A DNA stretch of 64,000 nucleotides from Pleurocapsa minor GSE-CHR-MK 17-07R. Lineage in GTDB: Bacteria > Chloroflexota > Anaerolineae > Aggregatilineales > Phototrophicaceae. The stretch's first letter is position 1, and each line of letters opens with the position of its first letter. Under the pieces are notes generated by a model, which saw only the letters and a program-made list of their open reading frames with translations, did not search any database and was not told the DNA's origin. Made by a program: the position numbers and the translations under genes. Shown piece after piece: positions 55,659-64,000 of this stretch. Where the stretch lies: the NCBI GenBank assembly GCA_019359125.1, contig JAHHHY010000009.1, positions 62,001 through 126,000 on the forward strand, given 5' to 3'.

Positions 55659-56471
55659 ATGAGCAATTCAGATTCCACCCGACGCCGTGCCCTGGGCGCC
55701 ATCTTACGCAATGCCATCTTCAGCTGGCAGTCGCTGATCACCGTGGCGATCACCGGCGTGCTGTTCGCCTTTGTGCCGCAGCCGTTTGACTTCTGGCAGC
55801 CGTGGTTCTGGCTGGTGGCGGGTGGCGCGGCAGAAATCGCGCTGATTGCCGCGCTGGTGAGCGACCCGGCAGCCAATGAGCAGGCCGTGGCGCGCGAATT
55901 CGAAGGGCGCTATGACGTCAGCCGCATCCGCAGCAACGTCTCGCGCCAGCGCCTGTCTGACGCCATCGAATACCGCAAGAATATGGCCACGCTGGCAACG
56001 CGCCACGGCGGGGCGATGCGCGCCGGCCTGAACAGCACCGTCAGCGATGTCGATGACTGGATCGGCCAGATGTACGACCTGGCGCTGCACATCGATGCGT
56101 TCGAGAAGAACGAGCTGGTGGAGCGCGACCGCCGTGCTGTGCCCCAGCAGATCGAAAAGGTCAAGCAGCGCCTGAAAATTGAGCGCGATGATGCCGTGCG
56201 CCGCGACCTGGAAGACCAGCTTCGTCAGCTTGAGCTGCAACTGGCGAACCTGGAAGCGACGACCAGCTCGGTCAAGCGCGCTGAAATCCAGCTCGACAGC
56301 ACGCTCAGCTCGCTGGGCACGATTTACGCGCAGATGTCGCTGATCGGCACCAAAGAAGTGGACAGCTCACGGGCACAGCGTCTGCGTCTGGAAATCAAGG
56401 ACGAGGTCAATCAGCTTCAGGACACGATCGCCGCGCTGGACGAAGTCCAAAGCCAGCGCCTGACGATGTAG
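55659..56471 (+). CDS. Membrane-anchored coiled-coil protein of unknown function
   Basis: Two N-terminal TM helices, then long charged coiled coil; follows pspA. Confidence 0.6.
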   Translation: MSNSDSTRRRALGAILRNAIFSWQSLITVAITGVLFAFVPQPFDFWQPWFWLVAGGAAEIALIAALVSDPAANEQAVAREFEGRYDVSRIRSNVSRQRLSDAIEYRKNMATLATRHGGAMRAGLNSTVSDVDDWIGQMYDLALHIDAFEKNELVERDRRAVPQQIEKVKQRLKIERDDAVRRDLEDQLRQLELQLANLEATTSSVKRAEIQLDSTLSSLGTIYAQMSLIGTKEVDSSRAQRLRLEIKDEVNQLQDTIAALDEVQSQRLTM

Positions 56472-56555
56472 TCACTGGTCAACAGAGCAAACGGGCCGAC
56501 GATACTGTCTGCCCGTTTTTAGTTTCACGGCATGACTGAAAGGGGGACGCATTGT

Positions 56556-57089
56556 ATGGAACCGTTTGAGCGGATGCTGATGGGTGGCCACCCCAATTCG
56601 CTGGGGCGCACGCTGGAAGTTGTGGACATCATCCGGGCGAATCCGGCCGAGCTGGAGCAGTTGTACCAGTGCTACTTTTCCAGCGATGAGGTCGTGCGCC
56701 TGCGCGTATCAAACGCGTTCAAGCGTATCTCGCGTGAACATCCCGACTGGTTGCTGCCCTACATCGACCGCTTCATCGCAGAAATAGCGCGCATCGACCA
56801 GGCCTCCACGCGCTGGACGCTGGCGCAGATCTTTCATGAGCTGGACGGGCTGCTCACGCCGCAGCAGCGGGCTGGCGCCATCGCCGTGGTGCAGCGCAAC
56901 CTGACCGAATCCGATGACTGGATCGTCGTCAATCAGTCGCTGACGGCGCTCGGCCACTGGGCCCGGTCTGACGCAACTGTCAAGGCGTGGCTGCTGCCGC
57001 ATCTGGAGCGTTTTCTGGCCGACCCGCGCAAGTCGGTGGTCGGCACGGCCAGCAAGGTCTCGCGGATGCTGGCCGGGAAGAATGCGTGA
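56556..57089 (+). CDS. HEAT-like/ARM-like hypothetical protein
   Basis: Alpha-helical repeats; RLRVSNAFKRISREHPDWLLPYIDRFI. Confidence 0.5.
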   Translation: MEPFERMLMGGHPNSLGRTLEVVDIIRANPAELEQLYQCYFSSDEVVRLRVSNAFKRISREHPDWLLPYIDRFIAEIARIDQASTRWTLAQIFHELDGLLTPQQRAGAIAVVQRNLTESDDWIVVNQSLTALGHWARSDATVKAWLLPHLERFLADPRKSVVGTASKVSRMLAGKNA

Positions 57090-57138
57090 GTAGCCTCACC
57101 CCGCAGGTCCGAAAACCGGGTTCTTCGGTTATTCAGGC

Positions 57139-57269
57139 GGGCGCGTCGCGACGCGCCCCTACGCCCCCAACCCCGTGAATCGGCAACAAATACGCGGGAT
57201 ATTCGGTGTCACGGCGGTTTTTGGTGAACTGAAAGGCCAGCTGTTGTAGGGGCGCGTCGCGACGCGCCC
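57139..57269. repeat. Pair of inverted GTAG-footed perfect 20-bp palindromes GGGCGCGTCGCGACGCGCCC
   Basis: 57139-57158 followed by CTAC; GTAG at 57246-57249 followed by 57250-57269. Confidence 0.9.
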
Positions 57270-57296
57270 GGCGATATAATTTTCCGCCCAACCCCT

Positions 57297-57755
57297 TTAT
57301 TCCGCTTTCGGGCGGCTCATCACCAGCACAGTCCACTGGCCGCTCTGCACGGTTTTGCCATGCTGATTGATGATCTTCACATCGATGACGACCGTGCCGC
57401 CGCCCAGCCGGGCTGCCTCTTTCTTCTCGGCCACGGATAATTCCACGTGGGTGGTGTCGCCAATCAGCACGGGCAGGCTGAACTTCATCTCCAGCCCGCG
57501 GAAGGCGATCACGGTCCCTTCCATGAAGCCGAGCTGATAGGCCTGTCCGACCGCATAGCTGAGCGACAGCATGCCGTGCGCGATGCGCTGGCCAAACGGG
57601 TGCGACTTCATATATTCGGCATCGGTGTGCATCGGGTTGTAGTCGCCCGTCAGGCCGGCAAAGCTGACGATGTCGGCTTCGGTGATCGTCCGCCCGCGCG
57701 TGACAAATTTGCCGCCAATTTCGTAATCTTCAAAGTACAGGCCTGTCGCTGGCAT
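57297..57755 (-). CDS. MaoC-like dehydratase (hot-dog fold)
   Basis: FEDYEIGGKFVTRGRTITEADIVSFAGLTGDYNPMHTDAEYM...IAHGMLSLS. Confidence 0.92.
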   Translation of the reverse strand: MPATGLYFEDYEIGGKFVTRGRTITEADIVSFAGLTGDYNPMHTDAEYMKSHPFGQRIAHGMLSLSYAVGQAYQLGFMEGTVIAFRGLEMKFSLPVLIGDTTHVELSVAEKKEAARLGGGTVVIDVKIINQHGKTVQSGQWTVLVMSRPKAE

Positions 57756-57870
57756 AGCTCGTCTCTTTCGTTTCAGGATAAGTCCATTTGGCGCACTACT
57801 GTAACACCTGTGCGCCCTGAACAGTTATGATTGGGACAGTTTTCATCCAGCCAACAGGAACCCCACCGCC

Positions 57871-58695
57871 ATGACATCGCATGAACTCGACCTGCCTTCG
57901 CTGCGCCTGCTGACCGAACGCTTCGCACGCATTGCCGGGGCCGTGGTGCTCAGCCATTACGAGCGCCCGCACACCGAGACGGAAAAATCCAGCATCCGCG
58001 ATGTCGTCACCGAGGGCGACCAGGCCAGCGAGGAAATCCTGCTGTCCGAGTTTCGCAAACACACGCCCAATTTTGGCGTGCAGAGCGAGGAAAAAGGTGG
58101 ATTCGATGTGGAGGGCGGGCGCTACGTGTGGGTGATTGACCCGATTGACGGCACGACCAATTTCTCGAATAACCTGCCCTACTTCAGCATCAGCATCGCG
58201 CTGGCCGATGCCGCGACGAATCGCCCGCTGGTGGGCGCGGTGTATAACCCGGTCTACAACGAGATGTTCAGCGCGGCGCTGGGCCACGGGGCCACCATGA
58301 ACGGCCGCCCGATCCAGGTCAGCAGTGCCCGCTCGCTTGACCGCGCCGTGCTGGCCAGCGGCTTCAGCTATAACCGCGACACGCACGAGATTCGCAATAT
58401 GAAGCAGTGGACGGCGATGCTGGCCGAATGCCGCGACCTGCGCCGTTTTGGCTCGGCCGCGCTTGACCTGTGCTCGGTGGCCTGCGGCCGTCTGGAAGGC
58501 TACTGGGAAGGCAGCATGAACGCGTGGGACGTGATGGCCGGCCTGCTGGTGGTGACCGAGGCCGGCGGCACCGTGACCGATTATGTCGGCGCGGTCAGCG
58601 ATGCGCTGTATAACGGCGTCGAAGTGGTGGCCAGCAACGGCCCCCTGCATGACAACATCGTCGCCGTGCTGGTGCGCACAGGAGCGCGCGCCTGA
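57871..58695 (+). CDS. Inositol monophosphatase family protein
   Basis: VTEGDQASEEIL, WVIDPIDGTTNFSNNLPYFSISIAL, NAWDVMAGLLVVTEAGG. Confidence 0.92.
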   Translation: MTSHELDLPSLRLLTERFARIAGAVVLSHYERPHTETEKSSIRDVVTEGDQASEEILLSEFRKHTPNFGVQSEEKGGFDVEGGRYVWVIDPIDGTTNFSNNLPYFSISIALADAATNRPLVGAVYNPVYNEMFSAALGHGATMNGRPIQVSSARSLDRAVLASGFSYNRDTHEIRNMKQWTAMLAECRDLRRFGSAALDLCSVACGRLEGYWEGSMNAWDVMAGLLVVTEAGGTVTDYVGAVSDALYNGVEVVASNGPLHDNIVAVLVRTGARA

Positions 58696-58807
58696 ACAGC
58701 GAAGCGTACCCCCGAAATACAGGGCGTTCACCCGCCGGTGGCGCTGCGTAATCGCCGAAGGCAGTATAATGGGTGGGTATTGTGATGCTGCTTTCGGGAG
58801 AAATTCA

Positions 58808-59404
58808 ATGAAACTGCGTACGCTTTCCCTGACGATGATGGCCGGCCTGTGCATCTGGGTCCTGGCGGCCTGCAACCTGGGCGACCTGGGCGGTGCCGTG
58901 CCCACCACCGGCGATACCAGCGGCGATGCGTCTGCGGCGCAGCGGTTCCTGCCCAATATTGCCGGCTTTACGGTCACTGAGGCCAGCAACATCACCGATG
59001 CGCTGGCGACGGTGGGCACAGGCGCGGCCGCCCTCACGCTGGATCCGCTGCTGGCGGGTGTGATTGCCGGGGTGGACGGGCTGATCGAGTGCTATAACAG
59101 CGTTGGCGCTGCGGCCGCGCGCGTGTACGTGCAGGCGGATGCGGCCACTGCCATCCTGAATGGCGCGCTGCCGAACTTCGGCGCGATGGCCGTTATCAAT
59201 GGCGACCGCATCGTGAATAATTTCCTGCCGTGCGCGGCGCAGCAGGTGCAGGGCTTCAGCGCCCAGTCCGCCGACGCGGTGCAGATCTGCTCCAACAATG
59301 GCACCTTCACCGTCGATGGCGAGAATCTGTTCTACCTGTACGCGGCCACCAACCCGGCCCTGTGCGCCGCCTTCCAGAGCGCGATTCCGGTCGCGCCCCG
59401 CTAA
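58808..59404 (+). CDS. Predicted lipoprotein of unknown function
   Basis: Lipobox WVLAAC; upstream GGAG. Confidence 0.6.
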   Translation: MKLRTLSLTMMAGLCIWVLAACNLGDLGGAVPTTGDTSGDASAAQRFLPNIAGFTVTEASNITDALATVGTGAAALTLDPLLAGVIAGVDGLIECYNSVGAAAARVYVQADAATAILNGALPNFGAMAVINGDRIVNNFLPCAAQQVQGFSAQSADAVQICSNNGTFTVDGENLFYLYAATNPALCAAFQSAIPVAPR

Positions 59405-59441
59405 AACGCCCGCCTAACAGCGCGGCATCCTGACCGTCATC

Positions 59442-59474
59442 GCCCCTGTGCACACGCATGCACAGGGGCTTTTT
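59442..59474 (+). terminator. Rho-independent terminator
   Basis: GCCCCTGTGCA-loop-TGCACAGGGGC followed by TTTTT. Confidence 0.88.
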
Positions 59475-59580
59475 GTGCGCTGAAACAGGCCCGGCTTCCC
59501 GATTCAGCGTGACGCAATCGTAAAATTGGTTACACTGGTAGGCGTGTCATCCATCGTGTCGCATCCAGAGGCCAGACCAC

Positions 59581-60615
59581 GTGACCCACGCAATCCGCAT
59601 GCCCAGCCTGTTCCAGCGCGCCGCGCTGATGATGACGATTGCCCTCTTATGTGCTGCCGCGTTGTCGGCCTGCGGGGCGGCCGCGCTGCCCATCGTGCCC
59701 ACAGCTCAGCCGACCGCGACCGCATCAAGCACGCCCGCGCCCACCCGCACGCCGGGGCGCGATGCCACGCCCAGCCCGCTGCCCACCAGCCTGCCGATGA
59801 CGCCCACGGGCGGGCCTTCGCCCACGCCGCTGTTCGGCCAGCCCGCGACCGCCGTCGCCAATGTGAGCGGCTCCAGCGTGACCAACCCGAATGCCCCGCG
59901 CATCGAATTCTTCACCACCGATGTGCTTTCGATCGCGCCCGGCGACAGCGTCACGCTGTACTGGTCCACGCGCAACACCACCAGCGCCAATATTTACCGG
60001 CTGGAGCGCGGCGTGCGCAACCAGTTGTATCGCGTGGAGCCGGATGGCAGCCTGACCGTGACCACCCGCCGCAGCGACCGCACCAGCGTGGATTTCCTGC
60101 TCACGGTGGGTGACGGCGCGCTGACGACCGAACAGGTGCTCAGCATCCCCATCCTGTGCCCGGATGCCTGGTTCTTCCAGCCGCCGCCGTCCGACTGCCC
60201 GGCTGGCCCCGCCCGCGAGACGCAGATCATCGAGCAGTCGTTTGAGCGCGGCCGCATGGTGTATGTGGTGGAAACCAATCTGATTTACGCGCTGATCAAC
60301 GACGGCTTTGCGCCCGCCTGGATCGTGGTGGAGAACCGCTTCAACCCAGCTACCGACCTGGAAAGCGAGCCGAGTTTCGTGCCGCCGCAGGGCTTCTATC
60401 AGCCGGTGCGCCAGCTCGGCTTTGTGTGGCGTGGCAATGACACCATTCGCGGGCGGCTGGGGCTGGCCATTACGCCCGATTCCAATTTCGAAGGATTCAT
60501 TCAGTCGGTCAACAGCGCGGGTGGCGATACCACGCTGTATATCGCCAGCGCCGATGCGTCGGTGTTGCAGCTGCTGCCCGAAGGCGACCAGTGGCAGATC
60601 ATCACCGCGCCGTAA
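59581..60615 (+). CDS. Predicted lipoprotein with TP-rich linker
   Basis: Lipobox AALSAC; TAQPTATASSTPAPTRTPG; GDSVTLYWSTRNTTSANIYRLERG. Confidence 0.65.
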   Translation: MTHAIRMPSLFQRAALMMTIALLCAAALSACGAAALPIVPTAQPTATASSTPAPTRTPGRDATPSPLPTSLPMTPTGGPSPTPLFGQPATAVANVSGSSVTNPNAPRIEFFTTDVLSIAPGDSVTLYWSTRNTTSANIYRLERGVRNQLYRVEPDGSLTVTTRRSDRTSVDFLLTVGDGALTTEQVLSIPILCPDAWFFQPPPSDCPAGPARETQIIEQSFERGRMVYVVETNLIYALINDGFAPAWIVVENRFNPATDLESEPSFVPPQGFYQPVRQLGFVWRGNDTIRGRLGLAITPDSNFEGFIQSVNSAGGDTTLYIASADASVLQLLPEGDQWQIITAP

Positions 60616-60627
60616 CGCCGCGTGTGA

Positions 60628-61083
60628 CTAGCGGTCGAACGGGGCGATGCCCTGCATGGCCATCGTGAAAATCTCGTTCATCGCCGCGATGGCCAGGTCG
60701 TGTTCTTCGGCGCTGATGCGCAGCGCGTTGAAGGCTTCCTCATCCTTCAGGATCAGGTCGCCATCGGGATAAACGAAAATATCCAGCTCCAGGTCTTCCC
60801 ATTCCAGCGTCTGGGCATCCCAGCGCGATGGCCGCGTGATATTCACGTACCAGCCGCGCACCTCGCCCGTGTGCCGGTCGTGAATCTTGTTGATGTTGTA
60901 CCAGCGGTCGGTGAAATACCACTCGTAGAACAGGTCGCCCTTCTGCCACAGGAAATAGCCGTCATCGCGGTCGTCGATGTCGAAATAGGCTTGCAGCAGC
61001 AGCCATGTGTCGCCCCACTGCACCGGCTCGGCCTGGTACTGCCATTTCACGGTCCCGTAAGCATCTTTTTTAATGACTTGCAT
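60628..61083 (-). CDS. DUF402-family protein
   Basis: FYEWYFTDRWYNINKIHDRHTGEVRGWYVNITRPSRWD...WEDLELDIFVYPDG. Confidence 0.8.
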   Translation of the reverse strand: MQVIKKDAYGTVKWQYQAEPVQWGDTWLLLQAYFDIDDRDDGYFLWQKGDLFYEWYFTDRWYNINKIHDRHTGEVRGWYVNITRPSRWDAQTLEWEDLELDIFVYPDGDLILKDEEAFNALRISAEEHDLAIAAMNEIFTMAMQGIAPFDR

Positions 61084-61137
61084 CGTGTATTATCCTGCAT
61101 CAGGCGTAAATAAAGGGTCAGTCTGTAAAAATTGCGC

Positions 61138-61818
61138 TCAGGCCTCGCCAGCGGTATGCACGACCATCAGCATGCCTGTGGCCAGGCGCACCGTAGCGGT
61201 GTCCGCCAGCATGACATTGCTGACGCCGCGCGCGGGCCCGAAGCGCAGGGTCTCGCCGCGCAGCGGATAGTATAGCCCGTCTGTGTGGATATCCCCGGCG
61301 TCGCCACCCAGCGGCAGCAGCGACACGGTATCGCCCGCTTCGCCGTGGATGATATGCGTCCCCGGCTGAAGCAGCCATGCCCGCTGATTACCAGACACCA
61401 GCCGCACCGGAATGCCCGCCAGCGCCGGCAGCGCCAGCAGATAGACATTGCTCAGCGTCTGGTCCAGGCGGCTTCCAATCGCGCCGATGACGACGATGCG
61501 CCCCGCTTCTTCAGACGCGGCGACGGCCAGCGCCAGCTCCAGGTCGGTTTCATCTTTTTCGCGCGAATAGCGATGGATCTCGGCCCCATTGATTTCCAGC
61601 GACACCAGCACTTCCGGCGCGATGCTGTCCATATCGCCCACCACGGCGTCGATGTGCATGCCCAGCGCCAGCGCGTGGCGTGCGCCGCCATCCGCGGCGA
61701 TCACGCGATAGTCGCCCGGCAGATGGTCGAGCACCCGGCGCACCATCGGGCCGTCGTTGAAGTCGCCATTGGCAAAGACCAGGGCCAGCGGGGCGGGGCT
61801 GTGGAGTGGGTCAGTCAC
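61138..61818 (-). CDS. Thiamine diphosphokinase
   Basis: VIAADGGARHALALGMHIDAVVGDMDSI, YSREKDETDLELAL, GAIGSRLDQTLSNVYLL. Confidence 0.93.
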   Translation of the reverse strand: MTDPLHSPAPLALVFANGDFNDGPMVRRVLDHLPGDYRVIAADGGARHALALGMHIDAVVGDMDSIAPEVLVSLEINGAEIHRYSREKDETDLELALAVAASEEAGRIVVIGAIGSRLDQTLSNVYLLALPALAGIPVRLVSGNQRAWLLQPGTHIIHGEAGDTVSLLPLGGDAGDIHTDGLYYPLRGETLRFGPARGVSNVMLADTATVRLATGMLMVVHTAGEA

Positions 61819-61867
61819 AGGGAAAAGCCTTCAGACAGGAGAAACATGCGATATGCGCGCAGCCCGG

Positions 61868-62908
61868 CTAACGGGTGCGGCGCACCCAGCGTTCTTTCAC
61901 GGCAATCTTGCTGATATCCGGCGCTTCCAGGCAGTCTTTGACCAGATTGCTGAAGCGCACATCCTCCATCATCGGGAAGTGGCGCACATTGGGCAGCAGC
62001 AGCGGCAGCACAAGCTGTTCCTTGTCGGCCGTCAGATATTGCAGCGTGGACTCGTTGGGCGGCGGAATCACGCTGTCTTCGGTGCCGTGGATGAAGACTG
62101 TCGGCATCGGCAGCAGGCGAAACGTATCCAGCATCGAGCCAGCGTCAAAATTGGCGACCATGCCGGTCACGGCCGCCGGATCGCAGCGGGCCACTTCCAG
62201 GCCGACCTTCTCGAAGTCCGGCTCGCCACGGCGAAAGCAGCGCGCCAGCAGCGGCTCCAGGCCGCCCGCGACCAGCTCTTTCAGCGGATTGATCGTCGGA
62301 TAGACCGGCCTCGACGCAGGAATCTCGATCGGCACCGGCTTTGGGGCAGGTGCTGCCGGGGCGGGCGCGCCCGTGCCCGATACTTTCTGGCGCTGCACCA
62401 TCGCTTCGGCCAGCATTTTGCGCATGCTGCTGCTGGGGCTCATGACCGTCGGCGCGTTGAAATCGCTGCTGGCGGGGGCGGGCACAGCCGGGCGTGCTTC
62501 CAGGACACGGCGCGCAGGCACGCGGTGTTCCAGGTCGCCCGGGTCGAACAACGGCGCGCTGATGAGCACCAGGCGCGGGGCACGGTCCGGATAGCGGCGG
62601 GCATACTCGGCCGCCACAATCGCGCCAAGGTCGTGGCCGACGAACGCGGCTTTGGCCAGGCCCATCTCGCGCATGAAGTCTTCCACCAGCGCGATCTGGT
62701 GCTCCAGCGTATATTTATCGGGCTTCTTGGTGCTGTCGCCAAAGCCATACATATCGATGGCATACAGGCGAAAACTGGGCATCAGCGTGGTGAAGGTGGT
62801 CATCCACGTGCGCCACGATCCCAGCATGCCGTGCAGCAAAATCACCGGGCGCCCACGGCCAACTGCTTCGTAATGGACCAGGTCCCCGTCAAACGTAATT
62901 GCAGTCAT
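61868..62908 (-). CDS. Alpha/beta hydrolase
   Basis: VILLHGMLGSWRTW, KAAFVGHDLGAIVAAEYARRYPDR. Confidence 0.9.
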   Translation of the reverse strand: MTAITFDGDLVHYEAVGRGRPVILLHGMLGSWRTWMTTFTTLMPSFRLYAIDMYGFGDSTKKPDKYTLEHQIALVEDFMREMGLAKAAFVGHDLGAIVAAEYARRYPDRAPRLVLISAPLFDPGDLEHRVPARRVLEARPAVPAPASSDFNAPTVMSPSSSMRKMLAEAMVQRQKVSGTGAPAPAAPAPKPVPIEIPASRPVYPTINPLKELVAGGLEPLLARCFRRGEPDFEKVGLEVARCDPAAVTGMVANFDAGSMLDTFRLLPMPTVFIHGTEDSVIPPPNESTLQYLTADKEQLVLPLLLPNVRHFPMMEDVRFSNLVKDCLEAPDISKIAVKERWVRRTR

Positions 62909-62935
62909 GGCTGTGCCACGCCTTTGCCGAACACA

Positions 62936-63319
62936 TCAGCCACCTTCAACCCCTGCTTCTTTCAGCAGCTCCGCCAGCCGACGCGTCAGGTCATCGGGCG
63001 AAAACGGCTTCAGGATATAGGCAGTCGCGCCGGCATCACGGCCCATGTCCACTTCTTCGTCCTGGCCTTTGGCGGTCAGAAAGACGACCGGCACTTCCTT
63101 GAACGGCTCCATGGCGCGAATAGCCTTGCAGGCCTCGTAGCCGGTCATTTTGGGCATGCGCACATCCATCATGATGAGGTGCGGATTGGCCTCGGTCACC
63201 TTCTGCACGGCTTCTTCGCCATTGGCCGCCAGCGTGACGGTGTGGCCGGCGAACATCAGCGTAAAGTTGATCAGCTCGCGGATGTCGCGTTCATCCTCTG
63301 CCACCAGAATACGCGCCAT
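62936..63319 (-). CDS. Single-domain response regulator
   Basis: RILVAEDERDIRELI, LIMMDVRMPKMTGYEA, VFLTAKGQ, KPFSPDDL. Confidence 0.93.
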   Translation of the reverse strand: MARILVAEDERDIRELINFTLMFAGHTVTLAANGEEAVQKVTEANPHLIMMDVRMPKMTGYEACKAIRAMEPFKEVPVVFLTAKGQDEEVDMGRDAGATAYILKPFSPDDLTRRLAELLKEAGVEGG

Positions 63320-64000
63320 TTAGCTCTCCTGTGTTGTCATAGAAGGTTCCCCACGCGACGGAATCAGGCCGACGTCCGGGCCATCCACGGGAATGAGGAT
63401 GTAGAACGTCGAGCCTTTGCCGGGTTCGCTGTCAAACCACACTTCGCCGTGATGCAGGTCGACCATGTGCTTGACGATCGACAGGCCCAGGCCGGTCCCG
63501 GCGACATCCAGCACCAGCGCATGGGCATCATAGCGTTCAAAGCGATTCCAGATGCGCGACTTGAATTCCTCGGCGATGCCGATGCCATCGTCCTGCACGG
63601 TAATCAGCACGCCGGCGCGCGCGGCCTCATAGCGGGCGTCTATGCTCACGTGGCCGTTGGGATACGTATAGTTAAAGGCGTTGTCGATCACGTTGCTGAC
63701 AATCTGCATCATCTTCAGGCGGTCGGCATTGACCAGCGGCAGGTCGTCGGCAAAGGTGGTCGTCACGGTCAGGTGCTTGCGCTCGAACTCCACGCGCCCC
63801 TGATTGAACGAGACGGCCTGTTCCACCATCTCGCGCACATCCACCCTGGTCAGCACGAGTTGCTCGGAGCCGGCATCGATTTTAGAGATATTCAGCAGGT
63901 CGTTCACCAGCTCGGCCAGGCGATCGGCATTGCTCTTGATGGTTTGCAGGAAGCGCTCCTGATCGGGCGTGACGCTGCCGCCGCCGCCCATCAGCAGCAG
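63320..64000 (-). CDS. Sensor histidine kinase, C-terminal part, truncated by window edge
   Basis: NDLLNISKIDAGS, NVIDNAFNYTYPNGHVSI, VQDDGIGIAEEF, GTGLGLSIVKHMVDLHHGEVWFDSEPGKGSTF. Confidence 0.9.
   Translation of the reverse strand: MLLMGGGGSVTPDQERFLQTIKSNADRLAELVNDLLNISKIDAGSEQLVLTRVDVREMVEQAVSFNQGRVEFERKHLTVTTTFADDLPLVNADRLKMMQIVSNVIDNAFNYTYPNGHVSIDARYEAARAGVLITVQDDGIGIAEEFKSRIWNRFERYDAHALVLDVAGTGLGLSIVKHMVDLHHGEVWFDSEPGKGSTFYILIPVDGPDVGLIPSRGEPSMTTQES

Noticed and set aside
59526-60113. 195-aa plus-strand ORF overlapping the TP-rich lipoprotein
   Set aside because: Alternate frame of a high-GC gene; the lipoprotein frame has a signal peptide and coherent composition.

Overview
A 64 kb, high-GC, gene-dense bacterial chromosomal segment. 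TP-rich secreted proteins, many Hanks-type kinases and SH3/FHA proteins suggest Chloroflexota (Anaerolineae-like); this taxonomy is inferred from protein character only. Contents: a GH31 C-terminus; a glycosyltransferase; an mrpA-G Na+/H+ antiporter operon; two tandem SUMF1/FGE-like proteins; a MerR regulator; a CDF transporter; a TIR-domain protein; Ada; two tandem Ser/Thr kinases fused to periplasmic sugar-binding-protein-like sensors; three tRNAs; an intradiol dioxygenase; a chelatase I/D locus; an amine oxidase/GNAT pair; acpS; a transmembrane FHA protein; GH13; an ABC ATPase plus HEAT protein; MFS; rplJ-rplL with an L10-leader-like RNA; a roadblock/V4R/response-regulator cluster; a histidine kinase; dusB; a 1310-aa surface protein; PspA; and others. 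Most interesting observations: (1) the chelatase I and D ORFs are joined by an A9 slippery run in exact -1 register, so one locus can make both ChlI and a ChlD-like fusion; (2) two paralogous kinase-TM-PBP one-component receptors; (3) two adjacent genes (amine oxidase, GNAT) each interrupted by a single in-frame UGA in identical TGACTG context; (4) a family of GTAG-footed palindromes (REP/BIME-like) with compensating stem changes, including an exact 114-bp tandem array and one copy split by a 214-bp MITE-like element with a CCTG target duplication; (5) a 56-aa membrane ORF with a strong Shine-Dalgarno sequence that the ORF track missed. No CRISPR array, integrase, prophage or rRNA was seen.
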